In this document: in pieces, positions 23,811 to 35,165 of the stretch | How positions within the stretch are numbered: the stretch's first letter is position 1 | Layout of the letters: the number at the start of each line of letters is the position of its first letter | NCBI GenBank assembly: GCA_949987565.1 | Contig: OX465105.1 | Coordinates: forward strand, 22,760,653-22,824,652 | Source: Luidia sarsii | Taxonomy: Eukaryota; Echinodermata; Asteroidea; Paxillosida; Luidiidae | Length of the DNA: 64,000 nt | Reading direction: 5' to 3' | The notes under the pieces: model-generated | What the model was told of the DNA's origin: nothing | Databases searched by the model: none | The model's input: only the letters and a program-made list of their open reading frames with translations | Program-made: the position numbers and the translations under genes

Positions 23811-24769
23811 CTCTCTTACTCCTATACACGTACTTCTTGTCTTCAAGCTTGCTGCGCCTTGAACACCCGGTAAGGTGGATATGCGCGCATTAGGCCATAA
23901 GTTTTTATTGTTTTTTACTTTTACAAGTACACTGTGCTTGTGTTTCACAATTTATATATTTTTTTAGAACGCATTTGGTTGCTTTGTTTTTCGGCTTCTC
24001 AGTGAGGTTTGTCTGGCCGTTGGGTGGGGTTGTCCAACAGAGTTGCTGTCTATTGAATGAAAGGCAGATGTCTCTTCAAATGCCTAATGCAAAGTGTGAA
24101 TGTACATGTCAATTCCCACCGGCCGAAGCTGTTGCATCACCACTGCCTCAAAGTGCGCCCTGGAAATTTGCTCCAAAAGCCTGGCGAATCTGCGGTACTT
24201 ACGCAACATGGTAAATCCATTGCTCGTGAAACGCATGCACCGCTACAACCATGATGATAAATGACTGGCGTGCATTACACAACCCACGCACCCACTACAT
24301 AAACACGAGGATGACACCTGAGCCCCATTCATCATGCTGTCCGTCATAATGTATTTTTTTTTTTTTACTCAAGACCCCACCGGCTATGAGCCCATCAATT
24401 CTGTGTACCAACATGAACGTGCGTGTGCATAAACCCCTTTAAGCACAAGATGCATCCTTGGGCTGGAGGAAGTGAGTGCAGGCAGAAGGCAAAGCAACTC
24501 CCGTACAAGTTTCAATCCCGTGAAATGGGCTTACTGTGTATTTTTTCTGCAGTGGTGCTTTGCTGCCTTGACCTCAGTGGGTTTCCTACGAATGAGGTGC
24601 TCAGCTCGAGTGAGAACCATTCATGCCAACCTCCAATGAAAAGGAAACATACATGTACATGCTATGTTATGCTGTTCAAAGATAATCTGTGCTGTGCCAT
24701 TGAGAATGTACACATACAAGTACATGTACATGTACATGTACCCATTACTTGCTAGCACTGTAGCGGTAT

Positions 24770-24885
24770 GCTCGATGTTGTGCTCAATTGTCTGCTTGGT
24801 AAAGAAAACACCAACAGCTGAGATGGGATTCTAACCCGAGAAGCCTGCTCACAAGTGCAGATGTCTTAAGCTCTGTGGTCAAATG
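24770..24885 (-). repeat. Possible tRNA-derived SINE fragment
   Basis: On the minus strand a box-B-like TTCTCGGGTTAGAATCCC precedes a tail related to the GCTCGACG/TGCTCAATT end seen in other SINE copies. The order and spacing match the better copies at 55748 and 57200. Sequence decay makes this a low-confidence call. Confidence 0.35.
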
Positions 24886-24949
24886 TTTCAAGCATGCAAT
24901 CAGTTGAATCGGGCAAAGCACTGATCATACACTGTACAGTGCTAGTACC

Positions 24950-25248
24950 GGTACACATGTACATTTGTGCACGTACATGTACATGTACATGTACCGGTAT
25001 GTGTTACTACATGTACAGGTACATGTACATGTAAATGTGTACCTGTACATGTACCGTACATGTTGGAATGGCATAATCCTCAGAGAACATACATGTACAT
25101 GTACGTGCACATGTACTGTACATGTGCATGTACATGTACATGTACATGTATTTTCATGTATACATGTACATGTACATGTACATGTATTTGTACTGCGGGG
25201 GGGATGCGTGTTCGTGTACATGTACATGTATTTGTACTGCAGAGGATA
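24950..25248. repeat. (TACATG)n field
   Basis: Dense hexamers with ACCGGTATG variants, interrupted by about 40 bp of unique sequence at 25060-25090 and a G-rich patch at 25196. Confidence 0.88.
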
Positions 25249-25249
25249 C

Positions 25250-26880
25250 ATATTCATGTGTATGAGCTTATTGTTCAGTATTTTATTTGAATTTTAGATA
25301 CAGATTTATTTCACAATTTGGATTCACTCGATCGGGCCACTAAAATTTATCCAAATTGGAATTTTACCAGCCCCATATTATGCTTGACTGTCCCCTGCTA
25401 CTGGTCAGTTCTAGTATTGAGCCCTGCAGTACTGTATGCGGAAAAACAAAACAAAAATGGAGAAGAGAGGTTTTTTTTGGGGGGGGAGGAAGGGGGGGGG
25501 GGGCCTGTACTTGCTCACAGTTGAAGCCAGCCAGTCTTTTACAGTGTACCTCTTCCCCTCCTGGGACAAATTATGCAAGCCAAGGTGTATCGCGCTGACC
25601 CGGGCCCTGGCGCAGTCTACGGGAACAAACTTGGCGTTAATTTTTCATGATCCCGAAGACGTCATACGTAGGCATGGTGCCGTTGACATGCTTGAGGTCC
25701 TTTGGAGTGAAAAGGAGAGGGGGGGGGGATACTGTCCATGCACTGGCCATAAGAAAAAAGACCGAGAATTACTTTACATGTACAATGTGAACATGTACTG
25801 TACAGTGTACAATGTACAGTGTTCATGTACTGTACTTATACAGTTGTGTACATGTACATTGTATATGCACAGGTATCGAAAACAATTTGAGCTGGAGCGT
25901 ACAGTAGTATTACTATGTGAATGTGATACATATACATGTACATTGCACTGAATTGCCTATGTGCATTTGTCCTGATATTTCATACTTACATTGTACATGT
26001 ACATTGTAATGTACAATGTACAATTGTACACATGTGTTGAGGAAAGTGGTGTTGTTACATGTACTCCCGAGAGTACACTGGTAGGAATTACATGTTTTGG
26101 CCGGCTTTCCTTAACCCCTAAGACCCCTCAGCATCTGTCACAAGGGAGATCCCAAAGTCTAAGTCCCAAATCCATTGCTGAGGATTCTGTCCTTCACTTC
26201 CCTCTGTCCCCTCCCAACATGGTACACACATGGGGCAGTTCATTTGCAAAACATGTGTAATGTAGGTGTGTAACTCATTCTTGGACTTGGACAAATTTCC
26301 AACAACTACTGTACATGTACTGTACATCATCGTTCGGTTGTCCCAAGTTCCATACATGTACATAATGGTCCATTCTACCGCGCCATTTATCTTTAGAAGG
26401 CATTGAAAATGAGCAGCCGTATCTTCTCATTGACAGAATGCACAGAGGAAATGCGTGCCACCAATTGACCAAAGACTTGCAATTCTGTCATCTGTTTCAT
26501 CAAATGGGGGGAAAAAAATAAATAAAAAAATCTGATCTCCCCGGGCAGTGGGGTAGGCGAGGGAGTTCACACAGCATTCTGTGACATTGACAAGCCAGGC
26601 TGGTGAATTTTGGCGCGGCCGAGCGAGGAAAGACCGGGCCGACCATTGGGGTGTACGCAAAAGATAATTACACCTACATGTACTCCCACCCTGCCGACCA
26701 ACCCTCAACTCCCGTCAAAGGCCAACACTCGTGCAGAAACAACAGAGGGGAATAGCCCCCTCCCCCTCCCCTTCCCCTCCCCCTCCCTGTCCGCCTTCCA
26801 TGTTGTCATAGCATTAATTATTTCTGCCTGTTTCCGGGACAGAAAGTCTGTCGTTTCAGTTTGACTCATCGCTCTTCAGA
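25250..26880. other. Mostly unique sequence, no gene seen
   Basis: It includes poly-G runs near 25480-25505 and 25721-25729, and a GC-richer stretch at 26530-26700. Small TACATG patches occur at 25775-25860 and 25985-26035. Some unique blocks (25560-25690, 26530-26650) could be conserved non-coding DNA, but I cannot test that. Confidence 0.4.
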
Positions 26881-26984
26881 ACTGTGATTCACATTAATGT
26901 GGGATTATTTCTACTCCTACGACTCCATTGCCTCATCCTCAGTTTTTTTATCTTCTTCCATCCTCCACCTATGTGCTCCTCCTC

Positions 26985-27790
26985 CTCCCTCCTCCGTTGC
27001 TTTCTCCATTCTCCTCTTCCCATCCTCATTTGGTTTTCTTCCATCTTCATCCTCCTTCACTTCCTTCTCCTACTTTTCTTACTAACTTCCATCTCAATTT
27101 CTTTCTCCATTCTCTTCCCATCCTCATTTGGGTTTCTTCCATCTTCATCATCCTTCACTTCCTTCTCCTACATTTCCTACTAACTTCCATCTCAATTTCT
27201 TTCTCCATTCTCTTCCCATCCTCCTCATTTGGTTTTCTTCCATCTTCATCATCCTTCACTTCCTTCTCCTACTTTTCCTACTAACTTCCATCTCAGTTTC
27301 TTTCTCCATTCTCTTCCCATCCTCCTCATTTGGTTTTCTTCCATCTTCATCCTTCACTTCCTTCTCCTACTTTTCCTACTAACTTCCGTCTCAATTTCTT
27401 TCTCCATTCTCCTCTTCCCATCCTCCTCATTTGGTTTTCTTCCATCTTCATCATCCTTCACTTCCTTCTCCTACTTTTCCTACTAACTTCTGTCTCAATT
27501 TCTTTCTCCATTCTCTTCCCAAGTTCCCATCCTCCTTATTTGGTTTTCTTCCATCTTCATCATCCTTCACTTCCTTCTCCTACTTTTCCTACTAACTTCC
27601 GTCTCAATTTCTTTCTCCATTCTCCTCTTCCCATCCTCCTCATTTGGTTTTCTTCCATCTTCATCATCCTTCACTTCCTTCTCCTACTTTTCCTACTAAC
27701 TTCTGTCTCAATTTCTTTCTCCATTCTCTTCCCAAGTTCCCATCCTCCTCATTTGGTTTTCTTTCATCTTCATCCTCCTCTCCCTCCTAC
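26985..27790. repeat. Pyrimidine-rich 101-bp tandem repeat
   Basis: The unit contains TTTGGTTTTCTTCCATCTTC, CACTTCCTTCTCCTAC, ACTAACTTCC and CTTTCTCCATTCTC. The same block restarts at 27128, 27229 and 27330, a 101-bp step, with later units lengthened by AAGTTCCCATCC insertions. About seven units are present. Because 101 is not a multiple of 3, the frame rotates and yields overlapping Phe/Ser/Pro-rich ORFs, which I regard as artefacts. Confidence 0.92.
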
Positions 27791-28040
27791 TCATCTGCCT
27801 TTTTTGCCTCCTTAATCCTCCTTTTCTTCTACCTCCCCCTCGTCCTCCTCCTTGCCCCCTCTCCCTCTCTTCGTTCTCCTCTCCCCTTCCTCCTCAGACC
27901 CTAGTATCATTTCTGGTTCAGAGGAGCAGTTTATATTAATCAGTTTATTTGCCCGCTCCCGTCTCAGGGCGGAAACAGGGCTCATAATCTGGCAAATTAT
28001 GTTTCCCCTGCAATGCTGGGCGGTACTAAGACTCCAGGGC

Positions 28041-28186
28041 TGGATTTCACCTAGCCTTCCGATGCATCGTGACTCAACTTACGATGGATAACCCATCGTT
28101 AGTTGTGATAGGCCATATGGTTTCTGTGCATGGCTCATCGTCTTGCGATTGATCACAAGTTACGATGAGTTTGGTGAAATCGACTG
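28041..28186. mobile_element. MITE family M3, copy 1 (about 150 bp)
   Basis: The ends are inverted: TGGATTTCACC ... GGTGAAATCGA. The inside contains CATCGTGACTCAACTTACGATGG and CGTCTTGCGATTGATCACAAG. Other copies lie at 35853, 53858 and 56592. Confidence 0.8.
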
Positions 28187-28329
28187 CTGGTGGGGTTGTA
28201 GACCCACACAACTAAAACCTGTGAGGATTCGTACACATGTAGCTTCATTTTAAATAAAGTTCACTTGACATACTTTTTTAACCTACATTGTGTACATGTA
28301 CTGTAGTAAGTTTTTCAATCAACTTGATA

Positions 28330-28565
28330 CATTGTAGACTACATGTGTACATGTACATGTACACTGTATGTACATGTACATTGACATTTGTACATGTACA
28401 TGTACATGTAAGTGTGCTGTATACATGTACATGTACACGTACATGTACATGTACATGTACTACCGGTATTTATACGTACTGTTCAGGTGGCTACACGTAC
28501 ATGTACATTGTACATGTACATGTACACATGTACATGTACAGTACATGTACATGTACATGTATGTA
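28330..28565. repeat. (TACATG)n field
   Basis: Dense hexamer array with ACACGTACATG variants. Further shorter arrays follow at 28630-28700 and 28900-28945. Confidence 0.88.
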
Positions 28566-29225
28566 GTTCCATGAAAGAAGTAAAAATTGGTGTTGAGGTT
28601 CAGAGAGATGGAGTTGGACATGTGCATACACATGTACAGTACATGTATACATGTCAAACATGTACATGTACACTGTACATCTATATACATGTATGAAGAA
28701 ATGGCTAGTACATGTGTACATGTGTAGCATGTGTAACATGAATGCACACTGTGTGCTTGTATGTATACACATGTGGCAATGGACTGTACGTATATTTCAG
28801 TCATCTTCATTTTATCATGTACATGTAAACAGATGAGTATCGATACAGAACATGTAGCATACAATGGTACACTGTACACATCACTGAGGCACAAGAGATG
28901 CTACATGTACACCATGTACATGTACATGTACATGTACATTGTACATACAATGCAGATGCAGATGAATCAGTTTGTATTCCACACTAAGTTTATATTCTGA
29001 TGGTCTATTTTTGCCAGTAAATTCATGAAAAATTGTCATGTTTTTTGCTGTCCAAGGAAATTCACCGGCTAATTAAATGTCGTTACATGTACATGTACAT
29101 GTTACCCGGTACATGTACATGTATAATGTACAATGTAGGTTAAAGCACATTTAGTTGTCTAATGGAGCCACCAAAGTTTACCGTAATTGGTATTACATGT
29201 ACATGTGTAATTTCAAAGTGTGCTG

Positions 29226-29332
29226 GCCCGAAAGTTATGCTAGGATTGAAATGTCAGGCCCTCTGCATTGTTGGAGATTTGCCATTTTGGTCATTAAAGG
29301 CCACTAAGCAGTTTGAAACATTTTTTGTATAA
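29226..29332. repeat. Foldback F1, right half copy
   Basis: GCTAGGATTGAAATGTCAGG, then a GAGATTTGCCATTTTGG block and CACTAAGCAGTTTGAAACA. Diverged but collinear with the right half of the family. Confidence 0.6.
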
Positions 29333-30219
29333 TATTCCATGTTAACGTCATTTGAACGACAATCCGTATGCACAGTACAAAAAAACATTCACCATCTGTT
29401 ATCTTTTCTCTTTTTTGCATCATTAGACTTGCAGCCCACTGCCCATTGATCCAATGCGGGGCTTGTATATATTTATTCAATTAATTCATGAGTCACTTTT
29501 TGCCAAGCGATGCAGTGTGGGGCGTCGTGCCGTGCATTGCATGTTCTATACTCATTGTCCCCCGCACATACATGTAGTACATACATGTACATGTACCTAC
29601 TGGCGAGCACTTCTGCTTTTTTTTCTCCCAAAATGGATTGGTTTTGCCGTGTACGTGTTTTGTGACCAATGTAGGGTAATCCAATCGTCTTTGTTTGAAA
29701 TGCAATAACAGCGATTGGGTTATGCCCTATTCATGTGCTTTGTTCAAGGCATAATAAATAACATATAGGGAGCCTGTTCATCAAATATTTTCATTTCTTT
29801 TTTGGAACACAAGTGTGTGAGTAGCAGTTGAGGAGTTGCAAACCATGCACATTACATCTGATCCTCTGAACAGATAAATGCTCACTTTTGTTGAAGACTT
29901 TCTGTCATATTTCTTATTTGGGGTCATTTTACATGTGCATACATGTACAAAACTACATTGTAAGTTTGGAAGCTGTTTCCAATGTTTTTGTATTTCATTC
30001 CTCCATTGTACTGTACACATGTATGCATCAGGAAGGCTGGTTTTTTATCTGTTCTCTGAGAGTTCACAATTTCACAATTTTCTTCAGATACGTGTTTGTT
30101 GCATACATATACAATGTAAGTTGCATACTGTACATGTACATGCACATGCACACGTGTACATGTAGATGTATGTCTATCAGAGCACTAATATAAAAAGCAG
30201 AATAATGTCTATCTACAGT

Positions 30220-30322
30220 ACATGTACAGTACATGTAAGTGCCATCATCGGTGCGAATACACCTGTACGTACATACACCTGTACGTGTACATGTTACGTG
30301 TACATGTACATGTACATGTACT
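30220..30322. repeat. (TACATG)n cluster
   Basis: TACATG with CACCTGTACGTACATA variants. Confidence 0.8.
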
Positions 30323-30777
30323 GCCCCAAAATGTGGAGTTACAGTGCTGGCTCTTCTCAGGCCAACACTCAATTCCAGAAGAGATTATACACATGTACAT
30401 GTACACACCATGTACTGTATAATCACTGCAAACTACAACAGTGTTTATCTCATTTTGGATATACAAATGTAACTTTCTGATTCCTTTTTAAAACATGTGT
30501 ACAAGTATGCTCACAGTTACTTGTACCCGAGGAGACACCAATTTGTCATTGGGCCATTAAAAGAGATACACGTGTACTGTATACATGGTGTATGTTCACA
30601 TATCATTGACAGCTTGCAAACTGCACCATGTGCATGCACTGTAGACTTAAACAGGACTTGACTTGGAGCAGATCAGGGGTACTCTATCTCTACACCGGTG
30701 CCAATAGGAAATGAGCAACTCCACATCATATTAGTTTCACTTCCAATCTAACATGCAATGTACATGTAACACATTTT

Positions 30778-30892
30778 GAAAGGCAGTCCTAATGCCTTTG
30801 AGAGAGGTCCTGCTAGGAATCAAGCCCTCTAATTTCTGGATATTTGCATTTTGGACATTTTTGTTAGTGAGCAGTTTGCAAAATATTTGTAG
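30778..30892. repeat. Foldback F1, right half copy
   Basis: GCCTTTGAGAGAGGTCCTGC and TAGGAATCAAGCCCTCTAAT, followed by GTTAGTGAGCAGTTTGCAA. The GAAACGTC segment is deleted. Confidence 0.6.
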
Positions 30893-31139
30893 GTTATTGT
30901 AAGTTGAATTGTTTGTGGTTGAAATCCCTACCCCCCCAAAAAAAAAAAAATTAAAAAAAAAATTAAATAAATAAATGAACAAATTGCAAAATAGTGTGTT
31001 TATTCTGTCTTTCAAAGACACAAAATGTCTGGTCAGTTGTTACCGATGCACATTGGGGCAGTTATGACTCATATCAAACCCTGGGGGAAGAGATATTCTG
31101 ATGACAATGTGGTGTTTGGTGTTTATACATGTAGTTGTA

Positions 31140-31570
31140 CACCGCCCAAGCCCTAGCCACATGAATGTACATGTAGCCAGTAGAACCCATCTCGCATTGT
31201 CTCATGCACACGTAGACACGAGTAGCGGACAGGCATTGTGCACGGTGAAGAAAGGGAAAGGGCAGGAAGTTAGACCCTTCCCTGCTCTGTGCCCCACCCG
31301 CCCGCCCGTCTACCCGCCTGCCCGCCCCCCATTTTTCCCGGCTGTAAGCTAATTAAGTCGTTGGGGGGCCTCGTCAGATTATGCATCCGTTTAGGCCCTC
31401 AATGTGATTACCTGAAATGCCCTTTGCATTGCATACATGCATACATGGGATTGGCTGTGTAAAGGCCTGTAATGAATATGCTTATCACTTTTGTCACCCC
31501 TTCCACTGTATAAGTTGATTGATATATAAACATTGCAAGGCTGAGAAAGAGGAACGTACGTACACGTATG
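31140..31570. other. Unique block just upstream of the first syntaxin exon
   Basis: It has almost no hexamer repeat and is GC-richer than its surroundings. It includes CCCGCCCGCCCG runs at 31304-31330, GTAAGCTAATTAAG at 31344 and ATTATGCATCC at 31378. It could contain intronic regulatory sequence, but nothing in it proves this. Confidence 0.3.
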
Positions 31571-31624
31571 CATAAAATGAATTAAGATGAGTTTTCTTTT
31601 CTTTTTCTTATTTTATCTTTGCAG

Positions 31625-31699
31625 AGGTCAAGGAGGAACTGGAACAACTTATGGCGGATATCAAGAAGACAGCAAATAGAGTTAGGGGAAAGCTAAAGG
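31625..31699 (+). CDS. STX1: Syntaxin-1-like, exon matching vertebrate exon 4
   Basis: This 75-bp exon follows TTTGCAG and ends before GTGAGT. The frame is entered at codon position 2 (AG completes a codon, Glu or Lys), giving VKEELEQLMADIKKTANRV and RGKLK, and leaves one base (G) for the next exon. It covers the end of the Hb helix and the start of Hc in the N-terminal Habc three-helix bundle, which folds back on the SNARE motif to hold syntaxin closed and binds Munc18. Similarity to vertebrate STX1 (KEELEELM-DIKKTANKVRSKLK) is near complete. The exon that should supply VEEIR...KKHS upstream was not found in the window. Confidence 0.95.
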
Positions 31700-31894
31700 G
31701 TGAGTGTAAAGTGTAGAACCAGGGGTGGCAAGAGCCTGTCCTTTGTTGAACAACGAGGGCGCCATTCACCACCATCCGCAAATGCTTACTGATACTACTG
31801 TACATCACAATGATTCTTGTAAACTTGGGTTTGTGGACTTGTGTGGATTGCACAAATTAAGGTGTTGGTCCTGTGACCTTGACCATGTAGGGGT

Positions 31895-32185
31895 AGAGCT
31901 GCAGGACTCCGGTTCCGGCACTGCCTCCGGTTCCATCCGACACCACCTCTGGTCCGGTTCCAGCTCCAACTTTGCCTCTAGTACTGGTTCTGGCATTGCC
32001 TTTGGTTCCGGTTCCACTTCCGGTTCCAGCACTGCCTCTGGTTCCAGTTCTGGCCCTGGTTCCACCTTTGATTCCGGCTTCCAGTCCCAGTTCCAGTGTC
32101 ATTTCTGCTTCCCGTTTTAGTTCCAGCTCCAGTTCTGGCTACAGCCCCCGGCCCCTGCTAAAGCTGTAGCTCCGGCTCTGGTTCC
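31895..32185. repeat. GGTTCC-rich imperfect minisatellite
   Basis: Irregular units such as CTGGTTCCGGC, GTTCCAGTTCTGGC and CACTTCCGGTTCCAGC repeat through about 290 bp. Frames look like Ser/Gly or Glu/Pro repeats and are not coding. Confidence 0.75.
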
Positions 32186-32269
32186 AGCTTCACAGCTACG
32201 TGTACATGTTTAAAAATAAAAACACTGGAAATACGAGTTGCTGACCTTTGTTAAAAGCCAAGGCCTTAT

Positions 32270-32375
32270 GGTCCTACCTCTGACAAAGGTCTCGCTAGGA
32301 TCAAAACCCTCAGCGGCTCTAATTTTTTTTAGATTTGCATTTGGTCATTCCAGTCACCACTAGCAATGTGCAACT
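32270..32375. repeat. Foldback F1, diverged right half
   Basis: TCTGACAAAGGTCTCGCTAG and GATCAAAACCCTCAG, then GATTTGCATTTGGTCATTCC. It lies inside the syntaxin intron. Confidence 0.5.
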
Positions 32376-33235
32376 CCTTTGTCGACCTATCATCCCAGTT
32401 CTGAAGCCCAGAGCTTTTTGTATTCACGCGTGTTGCCTTTACTGTGTGAGAAACTGTGACAGAGTCATGGACCAAGCCTAAGCCGAGACTCATATGGCTT
32501 CCAATAGCCTAGTTACCCGGTGCCCCACTCTCCGTCCTATTTGCATAGTGAAAGACCACCAGCTTTTTTTCTATGCACGTGGCAGGTTTTCCCATTATCA
32601 AGAGTGAGTCAACTGATAGGCCCATTGGGGCATTGCCTGTGTTCCAGTGTGGCCCCTGCTCATCATATGGAGAGAGAACGAGGAAAAGAGGACCCTACTA
32701 ATTTATCTTTCATGCTCATGGAACATGTACTCACTGCATAGCCCAAAACAAGGTGTTATGAGGTTCTCAGGAGACCCAACTGTCATTAGTGTTCATTACA
32801 TGTTCATATAGATTTACACACATGGTACCGGTACATACATGTTTGTACACTGCACCTGGAATGATGAGAAGTGATGGTGATACTTGATACAGATACTACA
32901 CCTTATGTAATGTACAAGGATAATACACACAATGCACATGTACAGTATACATGGCTTACATGCAATGTACATGTAGTACAGTTTATATGTACAGCTGTAC
33001 ATGTACATGTACATTGTACAAGTTTATATGAGGTAATGCATGTTACCAATTCATGTACATGTACATGTGTACATGTCTGAACACTGCAGATTGCACATGT
33101 ACATACATGTACATGTATGATTTCCATAGTCTTTGATTAAAACGATTTGATGTGTTTTGTTGTTGACATGAATTTCTATCACAGTATGACAATACATGCA
33201 TTTGTTGTTTCTTCTGCTGCTTTCTCTTTCTCTAG

Positions 33236-33309
33236 TTATGGAACAGAGCATTGAACAAGAAGAAACCTCCAAGATGAATGCTGCTGATGTTAGAATAAGA
33301 AAGACCCAA
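33236..33309 (+). CDS. STX1: Syntaxin-1-like, exon matching vertebrate exon 5
   Basis: This 74-bp exon lies between TTTCTCTAG and GTGAGT. Its first two bases complete a Val codon; the frame then reads MEQSIEQEETSKMNAADV and RIRKTQ and ends in phase 0. It encodes the front of the Hc helix of the Habc bundle. The IEQSIEQEE and DLRIRKTQ signatures of neuronal syntaxins are intact. The segment between them (ETSKMNAADV) is the variable part. The long pyrimidine repeat starts only about 30 bp after the donor. Confidence 0.96.
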
Positions 33310-33339
33310 GTGAGTGCTTAGGAGTGGTTCTCTTCCTCC

Positions 33340-33523
33340 TTTTCCTGTTTATTATCTTTTTCTTGATTTTCTTGCTGTTCCTCTGTTAACTCCTCTTCTT
33401 CCTCTTCCTTCTCTTCTTCCTCTTCTTCCTCGTCTCCCTCTTCATCCTGTTTTCCGCCTCTTCCTCCTCCTCTTTCATCTCTTCTTCCTCCTCTTTCACT
33501 CTTCCTCTACTTCCTCTTCCTCC

Positions 33524-33555
<32 letters not shown>

Positions 33556-34255
33556 CCCCTCTTCCTCCTGTTTTCCGCCTCTTCCTCCTCTTCCATTTCT
33601 TCTTCTTCCCCCTCTTCCTCCTGTTTTCCGCCTCTTCCTCCTCTTCCATTTCTTCTTCTTCCCCCTCTTCCTCCTGTTTTCCGCCTCTTCCTCCTCTTCC
33701 ATTTCTTCTTCTTTCCCTCTTCCTCCTGTTTTCCGCCTCTTCCTCCTCTTCCATTTCTTCTTCTTCCCCCTCTTCCTCCTGTTTTCCGCCTCTTCCTCCT
33801 CTTCCATTTCTTCTTCTTCCCCCTCTTCCTCCTGTTTTCCGCCTCTTCCTCCTCTTCCATTTCTTCTTCTTTCCCTCTTCCTCCTGTTTTCCACCTCTTC
33901 CTCCTCTTCCATTTCTTCTTCTTTCCCTCTTCCTCCTCTTCCTATTCCCCCTCTTCTTCATCTCCTCCACTTTTTCCTCTTCTTCCTCCTCCTCTTTCTC
34001 TTCTTCTTCCTCCTCTTTCTCTTCTTCCTCTTCTTCCTCCCCATTTTCCCCTTCTTCTTCTTCCTGTTCTTCCTTATCATATTCCTCTTCATATTCCATC
34101 TTTTCTAGCTCTTCCTCTTTTTCATGCTCTTCTTCCTCTTCCCATTGCCCTTCTTCCTCTTCGCCCTCTTCCTCCTCTTCCCTGTACTTATTTGCCTGCT
34201 CTTCCACCTGCTCTTCCTCCACCTTTCCCTCCTCCACCCGTGCATATTTAAAAGG
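33340..34255. repeat. 0.9 kb polypyrimidine tract with a 53-bp tandem core
   Basis: The plus strand is almost all C and T. In the core, CTGTTTTCCGCC recurs at about 33568, 33621, 33674, 33726, 33779, 33832 and 33884, a 52-53 bp step. Long Glu-rich (minus) and Ser/Phe/Leu-rich (plus) frames result from composition alone. It fills most of the intron between the exons matching vertebrate 5 and 6. Confidence 0.93.
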
Positions 34256-34621
34256 CCAATGCACATTGAACCATCTCATGCATAGTGTAAATGGTCATGC
34301 TTATTTACATGTAACAAGATCAGTAATAATGAACAAACTATCTGTTTCCATGCTCTCTGTATTATAATCATAAATGTTCAACTTTCGGTCATAGTTTTAG
34401 GTCATCCTTCCTACATGTACACATATAGGGCCTACTCCTATGGTTTTGCTGTATTCAACAGGTCATAAGATGTACATTTACATTTCTATGTATGCAGCCT
34501 CCAAAAAAGATGGAAGTGTCACAGACTTTGTGAGAATTCATACAGTGTACAGTGAGCGATATTTGGGGTTGTTCAGTTAATGTCTGTTTTCCTATCGTTT
34601 TTTTGCCCTCTCCATTCTCAG

Positions 34622-34730
34622 CACTCAACTCTCTCGAGGAAGTTTGTGGAGGTGATGACAGATTACAACAACACGCAGACAGATTACAGAGAAAGGTGTA
34701 AGGGGCGTATTCAACGACAGCTGGAGATCA
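34622..34730 (+). CDS. STX1: Syntaxin-1-like, exon matching vertebrate exon 6
   Basis: This 109-bp exon follows CCATTCTCAG and precedes GTGAGT. It encodes [19 protein letters not shown], then [17 protein letters not shown], and leaves one base A. This is the rest of the Hc helix and the start of the linker to the SNARE motif. The Leu-Glu pair in RQLEI is the pair (L165/E166 in rat syntaxin-1A) known to hold the closed state, and it is conserved here. The near identity with vertebrate STX1 ([32 protein letters not shown]) makes the family call secure. Confidence 0.97.
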
Positions 34731-34779
34731 GTGAGTATCCAGGAGAAGGGCGTGCCCTGTGGTCGAGAGGCGTGGCCCA

Positions 34780-35165
34780 GGGGTGCGGTCGATGGTAGGG
34801 TGGGATCGGGGTCATTATGCAAGGGGCAGGGGTCAAGGGGCACGGTCAATGTAAAATGGGCGGTGTTGATGGTCGAGGGGCATGGTCTCAGTTCAAGGGG
34901 TAGGGTCGATGGTCAAGGGATGGGGTCGATGGTTTAAGGGGTCAAATTGATGGTTAAGGGGTAGGGGTCAATGGTTTAAGGGGTCAGGTCAATGGTTAAG
35001 GGGTAGGGTCAATGGTTTAAGGGATCAGGTCAATAGTTAAGGGGTAGGGTCAATGGTTTAAGGGGTACATGTGTGTGTAAGTCGATGGTTGGGCTGGGGT
35101 CAGGACAATGGTCAAGGGAAGAGGTCAATTTACGAGGGGTAGGGTCGATGGTTAAGGAGTCAGGT
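34780..35165. repeat. Purine-rich short tandem repeat (GGTCAATGGTTTAAGGGGTA-like)
   Basis: Imperfect units of about 20-26 bp such as AGGTCAATGGTTAAGGGGTA recur about fifteen times, directly after the exon matching vertebrate 6. Confidence 0.85.

Larger units (their letters stand above)
31700..33235 (+). other. Syntaxin intron (1.5 kb)
   Basis: It opens with GTGAGT and ends TTTCTCTTTCTCTAG. It holds a GGTTCC-rich repeat at 31895-32185, a diverged foldback F1 half at about 32270-32375, and the last dense (TACATG)n patches at 32930-33120. Confidence 0.85.

Noticed and set aside
26884..27904. Overlapping Phe/Ser/Pro frames suggesting a repeat protein
   Set aside because: A 101-bp repeat shifts frame at each unit, so one protein cannot read all units alike. 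There is no start context or splice sites.
29370..29410. KKHS-like codons as syntaxin exon 3
   Set aside because: AAAAAAACATTCACC is preceded by nothing like VEEIR or NVEEV in that frame, and no splice sites fit.
33314..34279. Glu-rich 297-codon minus frame and Ser/Phe-rich 264-codon plus frame
   Set aside because: They result from a polypyrimidine tract in a syntaxin intron. Overlapping open frames in other phases show that there is no coding constraint.
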